Origin: an uncultured Prevotellaceae bacterium
Lineage (GTDB): Bacteria > Bacteroidota > Bacteroidia > Bacteroidales > Muribaculaceae
Length of the DNA: 6,202 bases
Assembly (NCBI GenBank): GCA_937896015.1
Contig: CALBLR010000084.1
Location: 1-6,202, forward strand
Direction: 5' to 3'
Below the pieces are notes generated by a model. It made no database searches. It was not told where the DNA came from and saw only the letters and a program-made list of their open reading frames with translations. Of the stretch, positions 1-5,873 are shown piece after piece; the stretch's first letter is position 1, and each line of letters begins with the position of its first letter. The translations under genes were made by a program, and so were the position numbers.

Positions 1-984
1 ATGGCCACCCCCATCAACCGGAGCATTTCGATAGTTGATGATTTGCGGGCAATTTGGCAAATTTGCCGCTACATACGCAAGCACCGCATTGGCATTGTGG
101 TTGGCCACTCGCCCAAAGGCGGATTGCTGGCTATGATAGCCGCATGGCTGTGCCGCGTGCCTCTGCGGGTTTATTTCAGGCACGGCATAGTGTATGAAAC
201 AGCACACGGCCTGCTGCGGCAAGTGCTGATAAACTGCGACAGATTGACCTCGCTGTGTGCCAACAAAATTGTGTGCGTCAGTCAGTCGGTGTGCGAGCGC
301 AGCATTGCCGACCACCTGAACAATAGACACAAGCAGTTGACCTTGGGTGCAGGCACCTGCACAGGCATTGATACCACAGGAAAATTCAATCCCGACAACA
401 TCGATGATAATAAACTGAACAAAATGCGCGAAAAATGGGGGCTGACAGCCAGCGACTGGGTTATAGGCTACACCGGGCGTATGGTGAAAGACAAAGGCAT
501 TCCCGAACTTGTGACGGCATTTGAGTACATAAAAAAAGCATTTCCAAAAGTGAAGCTATTGCTAATGGGGCCGCTTGACCCGCGCGATGTGCTGCCACCG
601 CACATTGAGCAGCGCATTAAAAGTGGTGGCGGAATTGTGTGGACCGACTTTATTGATGAAGACCAAGAATACTTCTACGCAATGATGAATGTTTATGTGC
701 TGGCCTCTTATCGTGAGGGTTTCCCAATCGGAGCACTTGAGGCGCAATCGATGGGAGTGCCGGCGATTACAACCCGGTCAACAGGCTGCCGCGATGCCAT
801 TGTAGCCGGCAAGACCGGCCAATTTGTGGGAATCAACAGCAAAGACATTGGCAATGCGCTAACCGACTTTATTGAACACGGCCTGGACAAAAAATATAGC
901 ACATACGCCAGAAAATGGGTGGTCGACAACTTTGATCACAGCCAAATATGGCGTCATTTAGACAACCTGTATCGAGCAGACTAA
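1..984 (+). CDS. GT4 family glycosyltransferase, 5'-truncated by window edge
   Basis: Retaining GT-B glycosyltransferase of family 4, probably cytoplasmic, moving a sugar from a nucleotide donor onto a lipid-linked oligosaccharide. The visible protein has 327 residues. It opens inside the acceptor-binding N-terminal domain: the SPKGGLLAMIAA segment (residues ~37-48) matches the 'H-x-PKGGLLGMLAA' stretch that family members usually carry some 60-80 residues in. The ATG at position 1 is therefore probably internal and the true start lies to the left. The donor-binding domain shows the linker-proximal GYTGRMVKDKGIPEL (around 155-169) and the GT4 E-x7-E signature, REGFPIGALEAQSMGVPAITT, with Glu239 and Glu247. 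The C-terminal W..LDNLY ending is typical. It lies 7 bases before a WecA/WbpL-like gene, so the two are probably cotranscribed in a capsule, O-antigen or exopolysaccharide locus. Family assignment is firm; donor and acceptor sugars cannot be read from the sequence. Composition is AT-richer than in the genes after 2319. Confidence 0.9.
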   Translation: MATPINRSISIVDDLRAIWQICRYIRKHRIGIVVGHSPKGGLLAMIAAWLCRVPLRVYFRHGIVYETAHGLLRQVLINCDRLTSLCANKIVCVSQSVCERSIADHLNNRHKQLTLGAGTCTGIDTTGKFNPDNIDDNKLNKMREKWGLTASDWVIGYTGRMVKDKGIPELVTAFEYIKKAFPKVKLLLMGPLDPRDVLPPHIEQRIKSGGGIVWTDFIDEDQEYFYAMMNVYVLASYREGFPIGALEAQSMGVPAITTRSTGCRDAIVAGKTGQFVGINSKDIGNALTDFIEHGLDKKYSTYARKWVVDNFDHSQIWRHLDNLYRAD

Positions 985-991
985 CCATACT

Positions 992-1975
992 ATGATATTT
1001 AAATACGCAATTCTACTGATCCTGCTATTTGCTGCAGAAGTAGCATATTTTAGCATAGCCGAAAAGCGCGGAATCGTGGATAAGCCCAACGACAGATCAT
1101 CGCACACAAATGTCACTTTGCGTGGCGGCGGCATAATATTCCTGATAGGAATTTGGCTTTACAGCATAGCCTCCGGATTCCAGTATCCATGGTTTGTTGC
1201 TGGCCTAACCCTGGCAGCAGGGTTCAGTTTTATTGACGACATTCACTCTCTGCCCGACTCCACAAGGCTGATTGCACAGTTGCTGGCAGCCATATTAATG
1301 CTTTACCAAATTGGATTGCCACACTGGTGGATAGCGCCTTTGGCCTTGATAGTAATTGCCGGCGCGGCCAATGTGATAAACTTCATGGACGGAATCAATG
1401 GCATCACTGGTGCTTACTCAATTGCTGTGTTAATCCCATTGGCCATAGCGAATCAGCAGTATTGTTTTGTCGACCAGGGCATGATAGTAACTGCAGCCCT
1501 TGCATCAGCCGTATTCTGCCTGTTCAACCTTAGGCCAAAGGGGAAAGCGAGGTGCTTTGCTGGAGATGTCGGATCTATTGGCATTGCATTCATAATGCTG
1601 TTTTTCATCGGACGGCTGATGGTCAGCACTCTCGATCCGACTTGGCTGATACTGCTTATAGTGTATGGCGCTGATGGATGCTTAACAATTGTGCATCGCA
1701 TTATGCTTCACGAGAATTTAGGAACGGCACACCGCAAACACGCCTACCAAATCATGGCCAACGAGCTACAACTGGAGCACGTAAAAATTGCTCTGTTATA
1801 TGCAGGAGTGCAACTATGCATTTCTATTGGTTTTATTTTTCTTTGTCCAAACAGCTCTATTTGCCATTGGATTTATCTATTGTGCGTTATGACCTTGCTG
1901 ACTGTGGCATATGCAGCATTTATGAAGAAGTACTACCATATGCATGAAAAATATTTAGCTTCACTGAATCATTAG
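992..1975 (+). CDS. MraY/WecA-family undecaprenyl-phosphate sugar-1-phosphate transferase
   Basis: Polytopic inner-membrane enzyme that transfers a HexNAc-1-phosphate-type group from a UDP-sugar to undecaprenyl phosphate, starting a lipid-linked glycan. Complete at 327 residues, normal for the family, and hydrophobic throughout with about ten likely membrane segments. Visible motifs in order: D30-x-PN-x-RSSH..T-x-RGGG (30-47), Asp82-Asp83 (metal/catalytic aspartate pair), N130FMDGINGI (nucleotide-binding N..DG.NG), Asn179 followed by GDVGS with Asp192, YGADG..T (224-231), and the cytoplasmic H-rich loop ENLGTAHRKHAYQ (240-252). These fit the WecA/WbpL branch better than MraY, because they include the RSSH..RGGG and AHR.HAYQ patterns and the gene has no peptidoglycan neighbours. 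The ATG at 992 has no Shine-Dalgarno sequence, which is usual in Bacteroidetes. It follows the GT4 stop by 7 bases, so translation is probably coupled. The exact sugar (GlcNAc, QuiNAc, FucNAc or similar) is unknown. It is the last gene of the polysaccharide unit, followed by a terminator-like hairpin. Confidence 0.92.
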   Translation: MIFKYAILLILLFAAEVAYFSIAEKRGIVDKPNDRSSHTNVTLRGGGIIFLIGIWLYSIASGFQYPWFVAGLTLAAGFSFIDDIHSLPDSTRLIAQLLAAILMLYQIGLPHWWIAPLALIVIAGAANVINFMDGINGITGAYSIAVLIPLAIANQQYCFVDQGMIVTAALASAVFCLFNLRPKGKARCFAGDVGSIGIAFIMLFFIGRLMVSTLDPTWLILLIVYGADGCLTIVHRIMLHENLGTAHRKHAYQIMANELQLEHVKIALLYAGVQLCISIGFIFLCPNSSICHWIYLLCVMTLLTVAYAAFMKKYYHMHEKYLASLNH

Positions 1976-2008
1976 CCAAAAGATAGCATAATCTGGTGGA
2001 GGGGACTG

Positions 2009-2043
2009 GAGACCGGGGTGGAGACGTCCCGGTCTCTTTGTTT
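2009..2043 (+). terminator. Rho-independent-like terminator after the polysaccharide unit
   Basis: A perfect 9-bp inverted repeat, GAGACCGGG (2009-2017) and CCCGGTCTC (2028-2036), encloses a 10-base loop and is followed by the T-rich TTTGTTT (2037-2043). It lies 33 bases after the stop of the WecA-like gene, on the expected side for ending that transcript. A direct GGAGAC repeat within the stem and loop allows an alternative, weaker pairing (GAGAC 2021-2025 with GTCTC 2032-2036). The T tract is interrupted by one G, so efficiency is uncertain. Confidence 0.6.
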
Positions 2044-2134
2044 GGTGGAAATAGGCGGGGAGGGTTTAAGGAAATTTAACGCGGCGGGAAGGCGGTGACA
2101 GGGCGATTGCGCGCCGTGTTAGTGAATTTATTGC

Positions 2135-2142
2135 TAAATTTG
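2135..2142 (+). promoter_or_regulatory. Possible Bacteroidetes -7 promoter element (TAAATTTG)
   Basis: TAAATTTG matches the Bacteroidetes primary sigma -7 consensus TAnnTTTG exactly. It would start a transcript near 2149-2152, about 170 bases before the mannosyltransferase start. The nearest upstream TTG (2107-2109) is about 25 bases away, longer than the usual ~19-21, and no TTTG is present at the right distance, so the -33 half is unsupported. The T-rich surroundings make a chance match plausible. Confidence 0.25.
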
Positions 2143-2318
2143 CGCAATGTTTTTCGAGCGGCGCAGCCTCTGCGGCGGCAAAGCCCGGCAACCTGCAGCA
2201 CTTTGCGCTCCGGGCGGGCGTTGATGGCTCACATATGGTCACGGGCATTCGGTCACATTTGCGTGGACGGCAGCTCTTGAAACAGTTTTTTTGTTGAACT
2301 CACAACACACCAAGATAT

Positions 2319-3089
2319 ATGAAGTCGGACAGCGTAGTAATTATTCCCACATATAACGAGAAGGAGAACATCAGCAACATCATCCATGCGGTGCTGGGGC
2401 TTGAGGGGCACCAGTTTGACGTGCTTGTGATTGACGACAACAGCAAGGACGGCACTGGCGCGATTGTCAACGGGCTGATTGCCGAGATTCCGGGACGCAT
2501 CAACATCATCAAGCGCCCCGGCAAACTGGGACTGGGCACTGCCTACATCACTGGCTTTAAGTGGGCCCTGCAGCAGGGCTACGACTTCATCATTGAGATG
2601 GACGCCGACTTCTCGCACCCGCCCAAGGACCTGATTCCGATGCAGCGCGCATGCGCCAGCGAAGGCGCCGACGTGGCTGTTGGCTCGCGCTATGTGACCG
2701 GTGTGAATGTGGTGAACTGGCCCATGGGGCGCGTGCTGATGAGCTATTACGCCTCGGCCTATGTGCGCCTGGTGACGGGCATGCATGTGCACGACACCAC
2801 CGCAGGCTTTGTGTGCTACCGCCGCGAGGTGCTTGAGGCCATCGATCTCGACAAAATAGAGTTTAAGGGCTATGCCTTCCAGATTGAGATGAAATTCACC
2901 GCCTACAAGATGGGCTTCACCATCAAGGAGGTGCCGATCATATTTGTAAACCGTGTGCTGGGCACGAGCAAGATGAACTCGAGCATATTCGGCGAGGCGC
3001 TGTTTGGCGTAATCAAGCTGAGGCTGGAGTCGTGGTTCAACAAGAAGCGCTTTGTGCGCTGCCGATGTAGTGGCAGCACAAAGGGCTGA
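2319..3089 (+). CDS. Polyprenol-phosphate mannose synthase (DPM1-like GT2)
   Basis: Inverting GT-A enzyme, family 2, of the dolichol/polyprenol monophosphate mannose synthase type. It transfers mannose from GDP-mannose to polyprenyl phosphate at the cytoplasmic face of the membrane, giving a donor for glycosyltransferases outside the cytoplasm. Motifs seen: IIPTYNEKENI (8-18), Asp39-Asp40 in VIDDNSKDGT, KLGLGTAY (69-76), the metal-binding DAD at 95-97 in EMDADFSHPP, GSRY (122-125), TTAGFVCYR (160-168) and the acceptor-loop NRVLGTSKMN (211-220). The 256-residue protein has only the catalytic domain, with no C-terminal membrane or GtrA domain, so it resembles the soluble-type DPM1. A T-rich, SD-less leader precedes ATG 2319. 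Clear family similarity ends near residue 243; the last ~13 residues (RFVRCRCSGSTKG) are atypical and are encoded within an inverted repeat. In Bacteroidetes such a donor could feed protein O-mannosylation, but that link is inference. A more general GT2 role is the alternative. Confidence 0.92.
   Translation: MKSDSVVIIPTYNEKENISNIIHAVLGLEGHQFDVLVIDDNSKDGTGAIVNGLIAEIPGRINIIKRPGKLGLGTAYITGFKWALQQGYDFIIEMDADFSHPPKDLIPMQRACASEGADVAVGSRYVTGVNVVNWPMGRVLMSYYASAYVRLVTGMHVHDTTAGFVCYRREVLEAIDLDKIEFKGYAFQIEMKFTAYKMGFTIKEVPIIFVNRVLGTSKMNSSIFGEALFGVIKLRLESWFNKKRFVRCRCSGSTKG
3046..3087 (+). repeat. Imperfect inverted repeat spanning the mannosyltransferase 3' end
   Basis: The left arm 3046-3063 pairs with the right arm 3072-3087: AGC/GCT, a G-G mismatch, CTTTGT/ACAAAG, a two-base GC bulge on the left, then GCTGCC/GGCAGC, around an 8-base loop (3064-3071). 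The right arm includes the T of the TGA stop (3087-3089). No T tract follows, so this is not a classic intrinsic terminator. It may be an mRNA 3'-end stabiliser, a Rho-associated end, or a small inserted palindrome that supplied the unusual C-terminal tail. Confidence 0.6.
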
Positions 3090-3125
3090 AACTAATACCT
3101 ACCCAATTCCACTCCTACATTCCAA

Positions 3126-3184
3126 CTCCGCGTCGCTACCGTGGCGCGGCACAGCCGCCCCACCCCGCAGTGGCGGGCGCGGAG
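3126..3184 (+). repeat. GC-rich foldable block upstream of pyrC
   Basis: Within the 158-base gap between the mannosyltransferase and pyrC lies a very GC-rich stretch whose ends are complementary: CTCCGCG (3126-3132) with CGCGGAG (3178-3184). Inside are two small hairpins, CGCTA/TGGCG (3134-3138/3142-3146) and CCGCC/GGCGG (3155-3159/3172-3176), so it could fold as a three-way junction. A competing pairing, CCGCGTCG with TGGCGCGG (3128-3135/3142-3149), excludes the closing stem. It ends 63 bases before the pyrC start. It could be a dispersed intergenic repeat or a structured leader; I match it to no known riboswitch. The flanks are AT-rich and hold nothing else I recognise. Confidence 0.4.
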
Positions 3185-3247
3185 GATGGTCTGCACCCAT
3201 GCTTTTCCCAAAACGAATAATATCTGGCTTCTAAATAAAACTGGTTT

Positions 3248-4606
3248 ATGGAACTGATCTACAACGGCATTATAGTGAACGACGGCTCAGCGGCCAAGGG
3301 ATATGTGGCAATCGGCGACGACGGACTGATAGCCGAAGTGGGTCGCGGTGACCCCAACGGACAACTGCTGCTCAAAGCCGACACCGCTACCGACGTGAAC
3401 GGAGCCTGGGTGATGCCCGGCGTTATCGACGAGCATGTGCACTTCCGCGATCCGGGCCTCACCCAAAAGGCCGACATCGAGAGCGAGAGCCGCGCGGCAG
3501 TGGCTGGCGGCGTGACGAGCTACATGGACATGCCCAACGTGGTGCCACCCACGGTGACGCTCGACCGCCTTGAGACCAAGATGCAGAGGGCGGCCCGCCT
3601 GTCGCGCGCCAACTACAGCTTCTACATCGGCGCCACCAACGACAACATCGACGTGCTGCGCCAGGCCGACTACTCACGCGTGTGCGGCATCAAGGCGTTT
3701 CTGGGCAAGAGCACGGGAGGAATGCTGCTCAGCGACCCTCAGGCCATGCGCAAGGTGTTTGCCTCCGAAGGCCCGATAGTGGCCATCCACAGCGAAGACG
3801 AGGACGTGATTAACCGCAACCGCGCGCGCCTGGTGGCCGAGCACGACGGAGCCGCCGACCTGCCACTGGAGCTGCACCCCGCCATTCGCAGCACCGAGGC
3901 ATGCGTGGCGAGCACAAAAGCGGCGGTGGCGCTGGCGCGCGAACTTGGCACCCGCCTGCACATAATGCACATAAGCACGGCGGCCGAGCTCCAGCTGCTC
4001 GACCACGGACACGACCTCGCGCACAAGCGCATCACGGCCGAGGCGGTGGTGGCCCACCTGCTGTTTGCCGACTTCGACTACGCCCGGCTGGGCAGCCGCA
4101 TCAAGTGCAACCCGGCGGTGAAGACCGCCACCGACCGCGATGCCCTGCGCCGCGCCGTGGCCAGCGGCCTCATCGACACCATTGGCACCGACCATGCGCC
4201 ACACTTGCTGGCCGACAAGCAGGGCGGCTGTCTAAAGGCCGCCTCGGGCATGCCTATGGTGCAATTCTCGCTGGTGGCCATGCTCGAGCTGGCTCAGCAC
4301 GGCGTGCTTGGCGTGGAGCAGGTGGCGAGGCGCATGTGCCACGCACCGGCCGACCTCTACCGCATTGACCGCCGTGGCTATCTGCGCAAGGGCTATTATG
4401 CCGACATTGCCGTAGTCGGCAAGCTCGACATGCCGCACACCATAAGCGACGCCGACGTGGTGTCGAAGTGCGGCTGGACACCTCTCACCGGCATGCAGGT
4501 GCATCACCGCGTGGAGCGCACCTACGTGAACGGCCGCCTGGCCTACAGCACCGAAGGCGGCATTGCCGACGACGTGCGCGGCAGCGAACTTAGATTCAAC
4601 ATTTAA
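3248..4606 (+). CDS. pyrC: Dihydroorotase (class I, amidohydrolase superfamily)
   Basis: Catalyses reversible cyclisation of N-carbamoyl-aspartate to dihydroorotate, the third step of de novo pyrimidine synthesis, in the cytoplasm. The 452-residue length suits class I bacterial enzymes and is well above the ~350 residues of class II. Visible in order: an N-terminal beta-sandwich start (YNGIIVNDG), PGVIDEHVHFRDPG with metal ligands His63 and His65, a DMPN segment (94-97), GIKAFLGKSTGG with Lys149 as the likely carboxylated bridging lysine, His181 in AIHSED, His241 in LHIMHIST, and IGTDHAPH with catalytic/metal Asp315. The C-terminal KGYYADIAVV closes the second beta-sandwich half. The full metal set argues for an active enzyme rather than a PyrC' pseudo-subunit; hydantoinase or allantoinase is a less likely alternative. 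ATG 3248 follows an A/T-rich leader without SD, 158 bases after the mannosyltransferase stop, so it may have its own promoter. GC content is high, like the neighbours on either side. Confidence 0.93.
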   Translation: MELIYNGIIVNDGSAAKGYVAIGDDGLIAEVGRGDPNGQLLLKADTATDVNGAWVMPGVIDEHVHFRDPGLTQKADIESESRAAVAGGVTSYMDMPNVVPPTVTLDRLETKMQRAARLSRANYSFYIGATNDNIDVLRQADYSRVCGIKAFLGKSTGGMLLSDPQAMRKVFASEGPIVAIHSEDEDVINRNRARLVAEHDGAADLPLELHPAIRSTEACVASTKAAVALARELGTRLHIMHISTAAELQLLDHGHDLAHKRITAEAVVAHLLFADFDYARLGSRIKCNPAVKTATDRDALRRAVASGLIDTIGTDHAPHLLADKQGGCLKAASGMPMVQFSLVAMLELAQHGVLGVEQVARRMCHAPADLYRIDRRGYLRKGYYADIAVVGKLDMPHTISDADVVSKCGWTPLTGMQVHHRVERTYVNGRLAYSTEGGIADDVRGSELRFNI

Positions 4607-4690
4607 TTCTTTATGGGAAATGGTCGGTCACATTCCACCTCCAAGAAGAAAAGCAATATTCGTTCTACAACTAAAAAAACGCAAAGCATT

Positions 4691-5620
4691 ATGAAAACAT
4701 TCAGCACAGTCACAGAACTGATTGGCAGCACTCCGCTGCTCGAAGTGCAGAACATTGAGCAGGCCAAGGGCCTCAAAGCCCGCCTGCTGGTGAAACTTGA
4801 GTATTTCAACCCCGGCGGCAGCGTGAAAGACCGCGTGGCACTGGCCATGGTGGAGGCTGCCGAGCGCAGCGGTGCCCTGAAGCCTGGCGGCACCATAATT
4901 GAGCCCACCAGCGGCAACACGGGAGTGGGTCTGGCCATGGTGGCCGCAGCTCGTGGCTACAAGGCAATCATAGTGATGCCCGAGACAATGAGCGAGGAGC
5001 GCCGCCGCCTGATTGCGGCCTACGGCGCGCAGCTGGTGCTCACCCCAGGCAGCGAGGGCATGAAGGGAGCCATCGCCAAGGCCCAGCAGCTGCTTGAGGC
5101 CACTCCGGGCGCCATCATTCCGCAGCAGTTTGAGAACCCGGCCAACCCGCAGGTGCACTACCTCACCACCGGACCCGAGATTTGGCGCGACACCGACGGC
5201 GCAGTCGACATTTTGGTGGCTGGCGTGGGCACCGGCGGCACACTGAGCGGTGCCGCACATGCCCTAAAGGAGCACAAACCCAGCGTCAAGGCCTATGCAG
5301 TGGAGCCCGCAAGTTCGCCCGTGCTGGCCGGCGGCAAGCCGGGTGCGCACAAAATTCAGGGCATCGGCGCAGGCTTTGTGCCTAAGAACTACGATGCCTC
5401 GATGGCCGACGGCATAATCGAGGTGAGCAACGACGACGCATTCGCCAGCGCGCGCCTGATGGCACACAGCCAGGGCGTGCTGGTGGGCATTTCGAGCGGC
5501 GCGGCTCTGCACGCCGCCATCGAGCTGGCCCGCAAGCCCGAAAATGAGGGCAAGACCATTGTGGCCGTGATGCCCGACACCGGCGAGCGCTACCTCAGCA
5601 CCCAGCTGTTTGAAAAGTAA
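4691..5620 (+). CDS. cysK: Cysteine synthase A (O-acetylserine sulfhydrylase)
   Basis: PLP-dependent fold-type II enzyme that makes L-cysteine from O-acetylserine and sulfide in the cytoplasm. From ATG 4691 the protein has 309 residues, the usual CysK length. Features: ELIGSTPLL (9-17); NPGGSVKDR with Schiff-base Lys46; the substrate loop TSGNTG (73-78); [10 protein letters not shown] (96-105); QQFENPANP (145-153); the phosphate-binding GTGGT (180-184); the CysK-type [27 protein letters not shown] block (204-231); GISSGAA with Ser268/269 near the pyridine nitrogen; and GERYLST (298-304). These favour CysK over cystathionine beta-synthase or CysM. An in-frame ATG at 4613 would add 26 Lys/Ser/Thr-rich residues unlike the family; 4691 is chosen because homology begins there and an A-rich leader precedes it. 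The gene lies 84 bases after pyrC with no terminator between, so it may be cotranscribed. A strong hairpin follows its stop. Confidence 0.94.
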   Translation: MKTFSTVTELIGSTPLLEVQNIEQAKGLKARLLVKLEYFNPGGSVKDRVALAMVEAAERSGALKPGGTIIEPTSGNTGVGLAMVAAARGYKAIIVMPETMSEERRRLIAAYGAQLVLTPGSEGMKGAIAKAQQLLEATPGAIIPQQFENPANPQVHYLTTGPEIWRDTDGAVDILVAGVGTGGTLSGAAHALKEHKPSVKAYAVEPASSPVLAGGKPGAHKIQGIGAGFVPKNYDASMADGIIEVSNDDAFASARLMAHSQGVLVGISSGAALHAAIELARKPENEGKTIVAVMPDTGERYLSTQLFEK

Positions 5621-5641
5621 CCCGTAGCAGACGACACTATC

Positions 5642-5691
5642 CGGCAGGCGGAAATGTGGCAGCAACGCACGCTGCCCTTTTCCGCCTGCCG
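5642..5691 (+). terminator. Two-part hairpin terminator after cysK
   Basis: A perfect 13-bp inverted repeat, CGGCAGGCGGAAA (5642-5654) and TTTCCGCCTGCCG (5679-5691), encloses a second perfect stem, GGCAGC (5658-5663) and GCTGCC (5671-5676), with loop AACGCAC. The helix starts 22 bases after the cysK stop. Only a weak T-rich run (TTGCGTTT) follows, so termination may depend on the long helix or on Rho; it could equally protect the cysK mRNA 3' end. Confidence 0.65.
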
Positions 5692-5724
5692 TTGCGTTTA
5701 CGCCATTCAAAAATTTCTACCGGT

Positions 5725-5810
5725 CACACAGACATTCACAGATTTTTTAATTGATGAGTTCAAGCACTTGCAGCACAAAAAATCTGTGTGAATCCGTGTA
5801 AATCTGTGGG
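5725..5810. repeat. Inverted and tandem AATCTGTG-type intergenic repeat
   Basis: Three imperfect 10-base units stand in tandem at 5781-5810: AATCTGTGTG, AATCCGTGTA, AATCTGTGGG. An opposite-strand copy lies upstream: CACAGATTTTTT (5737-5748) is the exact reverse complement of AAAAAATCTGTG (5777-5788). The pairing continues as ATTCA/TGAAT (5734-5738/5789-5793) if TG at 5787-5788 bulges, which uses the CA at 5737-5738 in that outer stem. The arms enclose 28 bases of unrelated sequence. A fourth degenerate unit, AAATCTGCGGGAG, follows at about 5850-5862, next to the DUF2156 stop. Similar ATCTGTGTGAAT strings are, to my recollection, scattered in intergenic DNA of many Bacteroidetes; no search was run. 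No transposase is linked. Confidence 0.65.
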
Positions 5811-5825
5811 AGACCCGCTAAGCGC

Positions 5826-5841
5826 ATTGTCATTTGACAAT
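5826..5841. repeat. Short perfect palindrome ATTGTCA-TT-TGACAAT
   Basis: Seven bases (5826-5832) are exactly mirrored by 5835-5841 across a 2-base spacer. It lies between the AATCTGTG repeat and the end of the DUF2156 gene. The symmetry resembles an operator half-site pair, but no promoter reads away from it here, because both flanking genes point into this gap. The spacer is too short for a good RNA loop unless the inner pair opens. Function is unknown. Confidence 0.35.
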
Positions 5842-5873
5842 CTTGCAAAAAAATCTGCGGGAGGAGGCAGGGG

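Larger units (their letters stand above)
1976..2318 (+). other. Intergenic region without a convincing gene
   Basis: These 343 bases separate the polysaccharide genes from the mannosyltransferase. They hold a terminator-like hairpin (2009-2036), a Bacteroidetes-like -7 element (2135-2142), and GC-rich short inverted repeats: CGCAG/CTGCG at 2162-2174 and GCCCGG/CCGGGC at 2183-2188/2210-2215. Frames of about 60 codons are open on both strands (2095-2280 plus, 2066-2248 minus). Their translations are Arg/Ala/Ser-rich with no recognisable motif, so I treat them as chance. I recognise no tRNA, IS end or pseudogene here. Confidence 0.6.

Noticed and set aside
2066..2280. Overlapping ~60-codon open frames on both strands in the gap before the mannosyltransferase
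   Set aside because: Low-complexity Arg/Ala/Ser-rich translations, no motif, no leader signal, and GC-rich DNA that favours chance open frames.
3052..3234. 60-codon plus-strand frame overlapping the mannosyltransferase end
   Set aside because: Out of frame with the real gene; its translation mostly reads the GC-rich foldable block and has no recognisable domain.
3674..4204. Long minus-strand frame (176 codons) opposite pyrC
   Set aside because: Antisense shadow of a GC-rich gene; the plus-strand frame has the complete dihydroorotase motif set.
4613..4690. Upstream in-frame ATG giving cysK a 26-residue basic N-terminal extension
   Set aside because: The added residues are Lys/Ser/Thr-rich and unlike CysK N-termini; homology and usual length begin at 4691. 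It starts only 6 bases after the pyrC stop, probably by chance.
5725..5862. CRISPR array
   Set aside because: Units are ~10 bases, contiguous and degenerate with no unique spacers of regular length; no cas genes are present.
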